In this document: positions 1-10,957 of the stretch, piece after piece
How the letters are laid out: the number at the start of each line of letters is the position of its first letter
Numbering within the stretch: the stretch's first letter is position 1
NCBI RefSeq assembly: GCF_963169125.1
Contig: NC_084802.1
Span: 39,764,607-39,828,606, forward strand
DNA from: Humulus lupulus
Taxonomy: Eukaryota; Streptophyta; Magnoliopsida; Rosales; Cannabaceae
Direction: 5' to 3'
Length of the DNA: 64,000 bases
Made by a program: the position numbers and the translations under genes
The notes under the pieces: generated by a model
What the model was told of the DNA's origin: nothing
Seen by the model: the letters and a program-made list of their open reading frames with translations, nothing else
The model's database searches: none

Positions 1-560
1 GTTAGTTGATTCTTTGCATTTTTAGCTTAATGAAGTAACTTGGTATATGCAAGTTTTATTGATCAAATATGTTGAGACTTGATTGATTTTGAAAAAAAAG
101 TAACCTCCTTTTTAGCTTAATGAAGTAACTTACTACCTACAACTTTTATTGTCAAACATGTTGGGACTTGATTGATTGTGAAAAAAGAAAACATGGTATT
201 TGTGGTATTGTAAAAAAGTAACCTATCAGTTGATTCTTTGCATTTTTATCTTAATAAAGTAATTTAGTATCTACAATTTTTATTGATCAAACCTGTTGAG
301 ACTTGATTGTTTTTGAAAAAAAAAAAGGAACCTCTTTTTTAGCTTAATGAAGTAACATGGTACTTGCAATTTTTATTAATCATACATGTTGAGACTTGAT
401 TGATTTTGAAACAAGTAATCTGGTATTGTAAAAAGTAACATGTCAATTGGTTCTTTGCCTTTTTAGCATAATGAAGTAACTTGTTACTATAATTTTTATT
501 GATCAAACATGTTGAGACTTGATTGATTTTGAATAAAGTAACCCGTCAGTTGATTTGACC
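1..560. repeat. Degenerate tandem repeat, about five units of 90-130 bp
   Basis: The core TTTAGCTTAATGAAGTAAC recurs near 21, 111, 243 (diverged), 338 and 462. Each copy is followed by a variant of TTTTTATTGATCAAACATG and TTGAGACTTGATTGATTTTG, then an A-run and GTAACC. Unit spacing varies (about 90, 133, 95 and 123 bp) because some copies carry an extra segment with TGGTATTGTAAAAAGTAAC and GTTGATTCTTTGC. The array probably extends left of the window. No coding capacity is visible. It could be a decayed satellite or the subterminal repeat region of a transposon; I cannot tell which. Confidence 0.75.
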
Positions 561-777
561 ACCACCATCATTATTTTTTTCCCCATTCTTCTTTTTCTTT
601 GATTTTTTTTCCCTACAACTACAATTGTCTTCTTCTTCTTCTTCAATGTTTTTTATTTTTATATTGTTTTTTTTTCAATTTTTTTTCTTCTAGATATTAG
701 GCTAAGTAACTAGTTACCATCACATTCTGATATTTATATATATATATGTATAAATATTTGGATTTTCAGGTATGTGT
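561..777. other. T/CT-rich low-complexity tract without gene
   Basis: Pyrimidine-rich runs (TTCTTCTTCTTCTTC, long T-runs) followed by a TA-rich stretch. Nothing gene-like was seen. Confidence 0.5.
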
Positions 778-925
778 TTTGTTGACGTAGTTTCAACACC
801 AAGATTCACAGATGCAACAAATCTGGAAAAATCTAATATAAACCAGAACTTTGTTGGACGTAGATTCAACACCAAAACTCACAGATGCAACAAATCTGGA
901 AAAATGTAAATACAAACTAGAACTT
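778..925. repeat. Two-copy direct repeat, 72-bp period
   Basis: The stretch starting at GTTGACGTAG (781) is repeated from GTTGGACGTAG (853). Both copies contain TTCAACACCAA and CACAGATGCAACAAATCTGG followed by AAAAAT. The copies differ at only a few bases, so this is a fairly recent local duplication. Confidence 0.8.
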
Positions 926-949
926 AATTCAAATAGTTAGAGTGCAAAG

Positions 950-2040
950 CGAAATGGAAACAAATAATGGAAAGATATTGTGAAAAATCCAACACACAAG
1001 TATACGTATCGTCTTTACAAGTAATAACTCATGTAAGTGAGATCGTTCCCACAAGGACTGTAGCTAAGTACCAATTAATTGAATTTTTGTTTCTATTTGG
1101 CTATCGAAAAATGGATTGTTTAAACTAAATAATCTAAACAATAAATAAATAAATAACGAAACAATAAACAAGATTCAATCAAGAAATGAAATATAGGGAA
1201 ATTAATTTCAATTGCTTCCACTTCCTATTTCAATAATACAAACCAATTCTTCTTCTTCTACCTAATGTGATAGCGGATTATAAAATAACCTATATTCTGA
1301 TTAAGACATATAGATTCTAAATTATATGGCACTATCCTACATTTCTGAGGCATAACACACACATAATCAACATTTAGCAATAATCCTAAAGCTACACAAG
1401 CCACACAAGTACTCTCGTTTTATGTTGAAACCTATGTTTATTCAATCAGAGCATTCTCAACACCCACTTTTCAGATTTTGTATTGAAATCATAAATCATG
1501 CATAAGATGGCCAATAAAATACATGCAATAAGCACAAATATGAATAAATCACACATCATTAGAAGAAAAATATCGAAATTGCATTAATCCATAGAAAGCT
1601 TCAGACAATCTCCATTAAAAACCCTAAATTGGAGTTTAGTTCATAATCTCCATTAAAATGTTCATAATCAGATCCATAAAAGACATAATAAAATAGTAGA
1701 GAAGAAACTAGATTCAGGGTTGTCACAATTGCTCCAAAGCTTGATCTCCAGTTCTCTCTTTGTTGTTTTCTCTCTTCTCAAAAGGCCTGCCTTAGAAAAT
1801 CGCGATTTTTCTAATTAAAAACGATGATCTCTTAATTTTTCTGCCCCAATTCCTAAAATGCCCTTCTTTAAGTGAAAAATTCGTAAATCGTATGGAAGAC
1901 AGCGCGGCCGCGTCACTTAGAAAATGGGATTTCTCAACTTTCTGGAAAATGGGCTCACCACGGCTCAAATACACCCAAGTGCCGCGGCCCAAAAATTTGC
2001 GCTGCGGTGCTAATTGATTCTAGGACTTCGACTCTAATTC
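950..2040. repeat. Unclassified dispersed-repeat-like sequence
   Basis: No long reading frame. It contains GTAAGTGAGATCGTTCCCAC at about 1035-1052, a motif type I associate with dispersed LTR-type repeats in plants, but I cannot confirm this without a database. The right end (about 1900-2010) has a GC-richer patch with GCGGCCGCG and GCCGCGGCCC. This kind of patch also occurs in LTRs later in the window. Family assignment is left open. Confidence 0.3.
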
Positions 2041-2327
2041 TGATAGTAGTAGTGGTAGTAGTGGTGGTAGTAGTGGTGGTAGTAGTAGGTGGTGGTGGTG
2101 GTGGTGGTGGTGGTGGTGGTGGTCGTGGTCGTGGTCGTGGTAGTGGTAGTGGTAGTGGTAGTGGTAGTGGTAATGGTAGTGGTAGTCGTAGTAGTGGTAG
2201 TAGTGGTAGTAGCAGTAGCAGTAGGAGTAGTAGAAGTAGTAGTAGTAGTAGTAGCAGTAGCAGCAGCAGCAGCAGCAGTAGCAGTAGCAGTAGCAGCAGC
2301 AGCAGTAGTAGTAGTAGTAGTAGTTTG
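2041..2327 (+). repeat. Interrupted trinucleotide microsatellite (GTA/GTG/GTC then AGC/AGT)
   Basis: About 285 bp of three-base repeats grading from GTA and GTG units through GTC/GTA to AGC and AGT units. It translates as poly-Val, Gly/Ser or Thr depending on frame, so long open frames here on both strands are artefacts of composition. The array stops exactly where recognisable TNP2 transposase sequence begins. In the 2007-2429 frame the serine-rich end runs directly into the transposase residues LWTVNDFPARSS. Confidence 0.95.
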
Positions 2328-4609
2328 TGGACAGTGAACGATTTTCCAGCTCGCAGTAGTTTGTCTGGATGGAGTGGTCAGGGATACAAAGCTTGTCCTA
2401 CGTATAATGAAGACACAACTTCCATCTAAGTGATCGGTAAGACATCTTATGTTGGTCATATAAGATTCTTACCAAGTACTCATCGAATGAGAAGAGACAC
2501 CGAGTTCGATGGAGAAGTTAAGACAAGACATCCTCTGAGACGGTTTACTTGTGAGGATATACTAGAACAAGTTAATGCTCTTGCAGCACAAGTTCCAAGA
2601 AAACACGTCTAGTTTGGGGGTGTGAAACATAAAAGAGGTGTAGATGAAGGTAATTGGAGGAAAAAAAGTATCTTTTACGAGATTGAGTATTGGTGTACAA
2701 ACAAATTAAAACACAATATAGATGTCATGCATGTTGAGAAGAATGTGTGTGATAGTCTCCTTGGCACCATCTTAGACAATGATAAATCTAAGGACACCAC
2801 TAATGCAAGACATGATTCGAAAAAGATGGGTGTGAGGAAATCATTGTGGATTTATGAAGATGAGAACGAGAAGTTGATGAGGTCGCACGCTCCTTATGTG
2901 TTAACTCTGGCGCAGAGGCAACCGTTTTGTCAGTTTATAAAAGGAGTTAAATTTCTAGATGGCTTTTGTTCAAATTTGAAGAAGAAAGTGTCTGAGAATG
3001 ATACAAATATTCTTGGGTTGAAGTCACACGATTGTCATGTGATAATGCAATGATTACTTTCTCTCGGTGTTCGCAAGTTTCTCCCAAAATCTATATCAAC
3101 CACCGTTACAGAATTGTGCAATTTCTTCAGGAAAATATGTTCGAGGACTTTAAATGTTAAATATATGGAGAAAGCACAAAATGACCCTATTCAAATATTG
3201 TACAAGATGTAGTTGATTTTTCCTCTAGCTTTTTTTGGCATAATGATTCATTTGGTCTTACATTTGCCAGAAGAAGCAATATTGGGTGGCCTGGTATTTA
3301 TGAGGTGGATGTATCCTTTTGAAAGGTACATGAAAAAATTGAAGTGGGAAATAAAGCTCGCCTTGAAGGGTCGATCGCCGAAGACTATGTTGCAGATGAG
3401 GCTTTGACCTTTTGTTCAATGTATTTCAAAGACATTGAAACAAGATTTAACCGTCTTGATCGAAATGATGATGCAACTTATATCCCACGAAACCTTACAA
3501 TTTTCCAATCTCAATGTCATCCACTCACAAAGGGAACTTTGAAGCCTCTCAATCATAACACTCGTGAAATAGCTGAGTGGTTCATACTTGAGAATTCTCC
3601 TGAAATTGAGCCTTATTTAGAGTAAGTTTATTTCGTTTTAAATTAGAACATGTGTGGTTATTATAAGTTGTTTGTTATCAAGAATTGTAACACTATTCTA
3701 ATTAACAGCGGATACCTGCAAGAGATTAGACAAAAATACCCGGATGGTGATCATGATCGTTTGCATAGGAAAAAATTTCGTTCGTGGTTTCATAAGAAGG
3801 TAGCTTTGAACTTTCATTTTATTAATGATATATTTTGTGAATCTAATATAGTTTTATGTATTTAGATATATGCCTTGCACAAGCTTGGGTCTTTGGAAAA
3901 TGGTGATGAATTGCTAGCTTTATCATCTGGGTCAGATCATTTGGCAACCTATTACCAAGGTTGTATAGTCAATGGTGTTCGATTTATTGCACACGACCGA
4001 GATAAAAAACGCACCACACAGAATAGTGGAGTGTCTGTTGCCAGAATAGAAGGTTTTAATTATTACGACACACTTGAAGAAGTAGTGACAATATCTTTCA
4101 CTGGTGCATATTCAGTGGCATTATTTCGGTGCAAATGGTTTAATACAAATCCAAGAAGGAAGAAAACAATCATTGAAAATAATATCACCAGCATAAACGT
4201 CAATTGTGAATGGTACAAAGATGAGTCGTATATACTTGCTAGCCAAGCTAAGAAAGTTTTCTATCTCGATGATCTACTTGGAGGTTATTATTGGAAAGTT
4301 GTAGAAGATGTGAATCATCAACAAATTTGGGATATTAAGGACAATTCTGATGATGTTAATGATGCTATTGATGTTGTACATGAAACAAGCTCATCAAATT
4401 TTGTGTTGACTGTGGACCTCGAAGAGTTGATTATGCAATCTGATCAACCTGCTGCATATGTTGGGGTTGATGAAGAGAGTGATGGCGAAGGTGATATGCC
4501 AGAACATGAGGAAGTCGCAGATGCAGATGATGAATTGCTAGTTGAGCTTTGTGAAGATGAAAATGTGTCTCCGAATACTGATGGAAATGATAGTGATTAC
4601 TCTATTTAG
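2328..4609 (+). pseudogene. CACTA (En/Spm) TNP2-type transposase, 5'-truncated and broken
   Basis: This is the 3' two-thirds of a TNP2-like transposase. From the left it shows LWTVNDFPARSSLSGWSGQG, the GKTSYVGH block, and HNIDVMHVEKNVCDSLLGT. A DUF4218-like segment (HLPEEAILGG to FNRLDRNDD) and a DUF4216-like segment (VALFRCKWFNTNP to DDLLGGYYWKVVED) follow. The protein ends in an acidic tail. Breaks: in-frame stops at 2427, 2607 and 3051, another near 3210, and one frameshift at about 3340. Two plausible introns lie at about 3619-3709 and 3799-3864 (GTAAGT and GTAGCT donors, CAG and TAG acceptors). The family's N-terminal third is absent and replaced by the microsatellite. Identification is firm; exact exon ends are inferred. 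Confidence 0.9.
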
Positions 4610-4779
4610 TTTTTCTATTTGTGTAACATAACTATATATTGAAATATAATAAAGTTTTTTTTGTAATTATTATTAATACGAATTGAATGTGATATTAACT
4701 AGTACACCTCTAATTTAATTTGATGTTAATTACTAACTAATAAGTTTTAAACTGAAGTATAATATCAGCTGATATAGCA

Positions 4780-6718
4780 ACCTATCACGGCAGAGATGGT
4801 GGTGGTCGAGACCCGCCAGATCCTTCTAGGGTACCGTCATTTTGCGAGTTAGGTTAAATATTTCATATCAAAATTATTTTTGAAAATTATATTGTTAGAG
4901 AAACATAACAATAATACTAATACTGGTTATTGTTAATAAATTTTAAATCCCTGCCGACGAGAAAAAAAGGTCGTGGCCTAGTAATAATGTTCTTAAAGAA
5001 CGAAGGAAAAAAACCGGTAAACCATTGGATCTAGAGCTTGATCCTGTGTCGAACAAAGTGGTTGGGCAGGAGGACCAAACTTTTATTCGCATGTTGGGCA
5101 CTCAAGTTACAATTTTGTGTCCGGGACATTACTTGGTTTTTGCCGATTTACCTCAACAGTTTAAGGATTAAGTGCTTGATCGTATGAGGGTAAAAAATTA
5201 TAAATCTTATGCTTTGCATTATTTATTTGCATTATTTACAAAGTCTTCTATTTTTTTTCTTAATGTAGTATTACTATAATATAGATGGTCATCCACAACG
5301 TGAGTCAGTTCTGGCAACTGTCTATAAGGAGATGGGCGAAAGATATCGCGAGAGAAAGAACATCAGACATAAACACTTCAAAAATCATTATGCTGGACCA
5401 GAAGATTGGGAGAATGTCCTCTCTAAGCCACCTGACCATTGCACTAAGGAGACATGGAAGAATATTTGTGAGTTGTTTTTGAGCGAAAGATTTTTGGCTC
5501 GCTCCGCTAAAAACCAAGTAAACAGAAAACAAATGAAGTACGTAACAACACAAGGCACAAAATCGTTGGCAGCTAAGCGTCATGAATATGTAAGTGAAGA
5601 TGTTAATTTAATTTTAAAATATAATGCATTCTAAAACATTTTGTTTACATTTGTATAGGAGAACCTAGATGTGCATGTTGTTGATACTTTGAGGGATGTT
5701 CATATGAAAAAATCGACAAAACCTTTTGGCAACGAGGTAGCTCAACAATATTATGTAAGTGAATATTATTGTTTTCTTGTTTCTAATATTTCTAATATTT
5801 GTTTATAATGTTTTCTTTATACATGAAAAAATGGCGGCGGAGCTTCAAAGGTCATAGCTTGATAGGCAGACTCAACAGCAAAGTGAGGGGTCTCTTAATG
5901 TATCTGGCGTTGAATTGTCCCCGGTCGATCAATACGAGATACTAAGTAAAGTACTTGAGGAGAGATCTGCTACCAAAGAGGAGTGGGTTATAGGGTGAAA
6001 GGGAAAGTGAGAAAGACAACCTCCAGCTCTACAGATCCAAGTCAGTCCCAAACACATACTGCTCCTACGCCTAATGAAGATATGACTACTATGGCTCTGA
6101 TGATGAAGGCAATGCGTGAGACGATTCACATGGTGGTACTTCAACAACCCAGTAATTTGTATGACCCACGGTTTGACATTTTTCTGCAGAGGTATTTGCC
6201 ATCACAATCTGAAGGTGGTACGTCTTCTCAAAGTAAAACCGCCCATCCTGACCTTCATACACCGCCACAGCAGCAGTACCAGCCTCCTCCACAGTATCCA
6301 CCACATGTGTCGTCGCAACAACCTCTGCAGTTTCAAAACAAGTTCATATTTGGATGCTCTTCCCAGTCTCCTCCACTATATTTTAACTTTACCGATTTTC
6401 AAGGAGGATCGATGCAGCATCCACTACCTAATGTTAGGTATGGGGAGGTTAGAGGTTCGTCGCAGTAGCCATATGTTAGATATGGTGAGTTTGGGGGCGA
6501 GTCGCAACAACCTTTTTTATCCACCCCGATACAGCCACAGCCTCGGGATTAGTTTGGGGACCTCACGCTTGGACGATCTTCACAGCAGCCTTATATTCCT
6601 TCACCGCCACAGGCACAGCTGCTGCCCTCATCGCCACAGCCACAGCCACAGCCACAACAAAATGTTGAAGAAGAGGATAATTACAATATTAACCTTAATG
6701 ATTTTATTTAGTTATTAG
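4780..6718 (+). pseudogene. Second ORF of a CACTA element (plant En/Spm transposase_24-like), broken
   Basis: This lies downstream of the TNP2 remnant in the order usual for CACTA elements. Coding pieces occur at about 4785-4850 (GRDPPDPSRVPSF), 4970-5170 (LDLELDPVSNKVVGQ, then LPQQFKD before a stop), and 5266-5589 (MGERYRERKNIRHKHFKNHY and DWENVLSKPPDHC). Others are at 5659-5755 (VDTLRDVHMKKST) and about 5830-6470, a Gln/Pro-rich tail. Plausible GT-AG introns separate the last pieces. Stops interrupt the tail (for example at 5858 and 5995), and a GCCACAGCCACAG run near 6630 suggests slippage. The order DWENV-KPPDH-TKETWKNICELF matches the family consensus as I know it. No intact product is possible. 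Confidence 0.8.
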
Positions 6719-7174
6719 TTTATATATTTTGATTAAATTAACATTGTATTTATTTTTAATGACAATAACAATATTAGCTAATTTGATAAATATTAAAATT
6801 ATATATTAATTTTAATGTTAGTTATGTTTAAATTAATTAATTGGTTTTTTTGTTAAAATTTATTGTGAATTATTTTTAAAAATATTTAAATTTAATAAAT
6901 ATTAATTTATTTAAAATTATTTATTAAAATATATAATAAAAACATTATTAGTGGCAAACCCTGTGACTAATAATGTCGCATCTGACATAAGTATTAGTGG
7001 TGAGATTCGCTGTTATTATCCGCCGATAATAATATGTTATTAGGAGCCGGTGTGTCAGTCTGTCACTAATAATTCTTATTAGCGACCAATAATTGGCGGC
7101 GGGGAATAAGCGGCGGACCCAAACCTTATTAGCGGCAGACCTTCCCGCTGCTAATAGTCTTAATTCTTGTTGTG

Positions 7175-7400
7175 TAAATTCAGGCTGCTGCTATCCAATT
7201 AGCTTCAATTCAGGCTAAATTAGTTTAGAATAAATAAATAAATAATTTTGAGAAATAATTTTGTTGGCTTCATGCAATGCAATTCAAGGTGTGATTCTTA
7301 TTAGTGATGCACAGTAGAGTCTGTTATGAGTCAGTAGGAGTTTGTTAGAATTTGCTATAGGTTATTGTTCTTCTCTAAGTGTTATTTTATTTTGAGTAAA
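7175..7400. other. Intergenic AT-rich sequence
   Basis: No ORF, repeat or motif that I can support. Confidence 0.4.
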
Positions 7401-8120
7401 TTGCGGCTAAAATACTTATTGTTTTCAAAATGATACACTCTTATACACAATCTTTTTTTTCGACGGTAAATATACTAAATGTCTTCAAAATGTTATATTT
7501 TTATACCCAATTCTTTTTTGCGGTAAATATACTCAATATTTTTAAAATGTTGTATTTTTATACCTATTTTTTTTTTATTATTTTGATAAATAATATGAAA
7601 GTGAAATAAAAATATAGGGTTTTTATTATATTTTTAATATTAAATTATTTTCACTTCCTTATTCTTTCTCAAAATAATGAAAAAAATCATTTAAGATTTT
7701 AAAATTAATCAAAATAATTAAAACTTATATTTTTCCTTCATTTTTTTAATTTATATTTTAAATTGGTGGGAAAATAATTTTAATTATTGTAAATCATTTT
7801 TTATAATATTAATAAAATATTTATTAACTTTTAATTTAAAATAATTATTTTGAGGAATAATAAGAAAGAGAAAATAATTTAAAATTTAAAAAATAATTAA
7901 AAACCTATATTTTTCCTTAGCTTTTTTATTATTTTCAAAATTATAAAAAAATAGGTATAAAAATGCAACATTTTAAAAATATTGAGTATATTTACTGTAA
8001 AAAATATTTGGGTATAAAAGTACAACATTTTAAAGAAATTAAGCATTTTTACAACTGAAAAAAAAAATTGAGTATAAAAGTGTAACATTTTGAAAGTATT
8101 TTGTACCTTAACCACAACTT
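7401..8120. mobile_element. Foldback-type inverted-repeat element, about 720 bp
   Basis: The left arm (7401-about 7590) starting TTGCGGCTAAAATACTT is the imperfect reverse complement of the right arm (about 7935-8120) ending AAGTATTTTGTACCTTAACC. Each arm holds about three tandem copies of a 50-70-bp unit with TATACCCAATT and GTAAATATACTCAATATTT, TTAAAATGTTG. The middle is AT-rich and partly self-complementary. No transposase is present. Class is uncertain: a MULE-derived or foldback MITE would fit. Target duplications were not resolved. Confidence 0.7.
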
Positions 8121-8610
8121 GATCTAATATTTTCAATCACCTTCCAAGAGTTTCCTAAGGCCTTTACTGAAATTTATATATATGTATGTCGAATAAAGAA
8201 ATCAATACAATTCATTTCAGAGCACACATTTTCTTTGTGCATTTTCTCAAATCTCATTTATTCTTTACATTTCTAATAAAATAAAATAATAAGTTTCGTG
8301 CTATACAGCAGTAACCAAACCCATAAAAATAGCATATAGTTTTAGTAGCCAAATATACAGTAAGTAACCAAATATATTCCTAGTAACCAGTTTTTCTATC
8401 AATAGTTAGTTATACTAAATTTCAGGTTGCACCATGTATTGTAGCTCAATATTATTGGAAGTTTTTAAGGTAAATATGGTTAACAAGACATGAAGTTCAT
8501 GAACAAGTTATATCCTCTATTTCTAAGGATATTTTTGTCAAAATGAGAGATATAAAAGTATTATTAAGTGAATGTGTCAAATGAGGGATAATACGGAGTA
8601 TTACTAATTA
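8121..8610. other. Intergenic AT-rich sequence
   Basis: No convincing coding region. Short direct echoes of AGTAACCAAA(TATA) occur at about 8310-8390. The right part (8555-8600) shows weak inverted similarity to sequence just beyond the next element (about 9470-9510), which may be an outer, older inverted repeat. Confidence 0.4.
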
Positions 8611-9447
8611 AGGCAAATACTCGTCTAGTTCTTTGGTATCATTTGTTTTTAATAATTATCAATCGATATCATCTGTTTGCAAAAATGACATAGTTTGGTA
8701 CCCTTCGTGCGTTTAAATTTGTAATATTCCCAGAATACCCATCATTTAATGATTTATTTGATTTTCAATTGTTTTATTATTTTTAAATGATTTAAATATA
8801 TTTTCAAAATTCAGAAAATAAAATAAATATTTAATTACAACTTTAAAATAATTTTAATAAACAAAAATATTTTAAAAATAAATTTAATTAATTAAAAAAT
8901 AGAATAAAAAAATTAAAAAACTAATTAAAATCTTATTAATCAACTTTAAATAAACCTGATTTTAATTTAATTAACAACTCAATCCAATTTTGAAAAAAAA
9001 AATGTGGGTGAGATTGGGAGGGTGAGGAACTGAGATGGTGAGGGTGAGATTTGGTGATATATGCATTTTTTTTATTAATTAAATTAAAATTTAGGTTGAT
9101 TTAAAATTAATTAATAAGATTTTAATTCCAATTTTATTTATTTTTAATTAATTAAATTTATTTTAAAATTTTTTATTACAATTATTCTAAAGTTTTAATT
9201 AAACATTTATTTTATTTTATGAATTTTGAAAAATATATTTAAGTCATTTAAAAATAATAAAAAAATTGAAAAAATCAAATAAATCACTAAAATGATGAGT
9301 AATATGGGAAAATTAAAAACTTAAATAAATGGAGGGTACCAAACTATGTAGTTTTTGCAAACAGATGGTATCGATTGATAATTATCAAATAAAGAAGGTA
9401 CCAAATTTGTATTTCAATAAAACAAATGGTATAAATGAGTATGTACC
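8611..9447. mobile_element. Long-TIR non-autonomous element (MITE-like), about 840 bp
   Basis: The left arm from AGGCAAATACTCGTCTAG (8611) pairs with the right arm ending AAATGAGTATGTACC (9447). The pairing continues inwards for about 370 bp: TTTGGTATCATTTGTTT against AACAAATGGTAT, ATCGATATCATCTGTTTGCA against TGCAAACAGATGGTATCGAT, and TAGTTTGGTACCC against GGGTACCAAACTA. A short unpaired G-rich centre lies at about 9000-9060. It has no coding capacity. Arms this long would form a hairpin transcript if read through. Superfamily was not assigned. Confidence 0.8.
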
Positions 9448-9910
9448 ATATTAATTAATGGAAGTTTATCCAAACACATTCATTAAACCCTTTATGTGCC
9501 CTTACATTTTTGTTCTTTTATTATTTATTTGCTTTCACTATACATTAAGTATGTGTCCCTTTTTAATATTGTTGCAAAATACTTTAATCATTTTTATTAA
9601 TGCTACAGAATGACTTAAATAATACGTAATGATATATGTTATGATGAACACAATATATTTTTTGTTGCAGTATATCTCTGTTGGTCACTAGTTATTTCAT
9701 TTGTCTTTTTTCTTTCTAATATGTCATCTAATATATGATGTTATAAGGTTTGATGAGCACAAGTGTTTTTTTTTTGCTATCGGTAGTTTATGGTAGTCTT
9801 ACTCTATGGGCATTTAACTTTTTTTTTTTTTTAAAACAAATAAAAACGCATAGACATTGATTATCATGTTGAGTAAAGTGATGTCCATTTATAATTTTTT
9901 AATATTAATA
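9448..9910. other. Intergenic AT-rich sequence
   Basis: No gene, RNA or repeat that I can support. Confidence 0.4.
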
Positions 9911-10957
9911 CACTACGTAAAAAATTATCAACGTCGTCGCTTGTTAATGTTGGTTCACAACATATTTCATTATTTGTGATAGTTTTAAATTAATGCAAAT
10001 ATATGTTAATAGCGTCGGTACTATAACCGACGCTATTAAAATTACCAATTAGCATCAATTTCAAATGAATGCTAATTAGTTATTTGTATTAGTTTCAAAC
10101 CGACGCTAATATATGTTAATAAAGTTCATTTGCGTCGATTTTAAACTGATGCTAATAGACTATTTGTAAAAAAACAATAGATGGGCCAAATTCTATTATC
10201 CTTAAAAAAAATCCTAAATCATTCTCTACTCTCTCACCCTCTCATTCTCATGTTACCAGCCGCTTCTTCATCTCTCTCTACCCTTCACCATCTCCCTCAT
10301 ATCTCCCTCTATCCATCTCACTCTCATTCTTTCTGTCTTACTCTTGTTCTCTCCAACTCAATCTCCATTCTCTTTTTGCAGCGATGACTCGTGGTGGGGT
10401 TCGATGTTGACCTATGTGCATGCCTAGATCTCACAAACGACGGTGACAACAGCTCCCTATCGGTGATGACTTCTTCTCCTCAGTGCTCGGTGGGTCTTTA
10501 TCTGAGCGATAAGTTTTTTTTTTTTTTTTTATCTCTCTCTATCTCACATCTCCCTCTATTTTCTCTTAGTCTCTCCTTATCTCCATTTTTGTTTTGTTTT
10601 GTGTCTCTAGCAATTGGACCAAAATGGGGGATCGCGATGGTGGTAGTTTGTTGGGTTGGGGGCAGAATTCGTTTTGTTTTGTTTTTTAAGGCTATCTTTG
10701 TGATGCAGCGGCGATGGAGTTGTTATGGCAACGATGGTGGTGGGTATTGGGTGGTTCTGGGCTTGGGGATGTTGACGGAGGATTCAGAGATGGACATTAT
10801 TTTATATATATATTTTTTGGTTTAGCGACAGTGTAAAACCAATGCATCTGATAGTATCAATTGCGACCCTTGAATAGGCATCAGTTACGAAACCGACGCA
10901 AATGGTAAAAGCGTCAGTTTTTAATTGACATCAAATCTCTTTTTTTTCTTAGTAGTG
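9911..10957. mobile_element. Complete non-autonomous CACTA element with ATA target duplication
   Basis: The left end is CACTACGTAAAAAATT at 9911. The right end, read on the other strand, is CACTACTAAGAAAAAAAA, ending at 10957. Both ends are flanked by the 3-bp target duplication ATA (9908-9910 and 10958-10960), the size expected for CACTA. Subterminal zones (9930-10160 and 10820-10935) carry inverted and direct copies of a motif like GCGTCGGTT..AACCGACGC and GATGCTAAT. The interior (10181-10830) has no transposase. It holds a CT-rich stretch with many TCTCTC runs followed by a G-rich part with GATGGTGGT, which may be captured host sequence. The open frame at 10391-10825 has no family resemblance that I can see. 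Confidence 0.9.

Larger units (their letters stand above)
2328..7174 (+). mobile_element. Decayed CACTA DNA transposon with preserved 3' terminus
   Basis: It encloses the TNP2-like and second-ORF remnants. The right end at 7161-7174 reads TAATTCTTGTTGTG, whose reverse complement CACAACAAGAATTA resembles a CACTA terminal repeat. About 6945-7160 carries subterminal motifs repeated in both orientations: TATTAGTGGC/AATTGGCGGC types and GCGGCAGACC. The 3 bases outside the end are TAA. No matching left terminus was found in the window; the left part is lost or was replaced at the microsatellite junction. The 6720-6945 stretch is plain AT-rich sequence. Confidence 0.75.

Noticed and set aside
2007..2459. 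Long open frames of poly-Val, poly-Thr and poly-Ser on both strands
   Set aside because: They are translations of the trinucleotide microsatellite; only the last residues belong to a real (transposase) protein.
10391..10825. 144-codon ORF inside the non-autonomous CACTA element
   Set aside because: No domain or homology visible, low-complexity Ser/Leu and Phe runs from poly-T; kept only as possible captured sequence.
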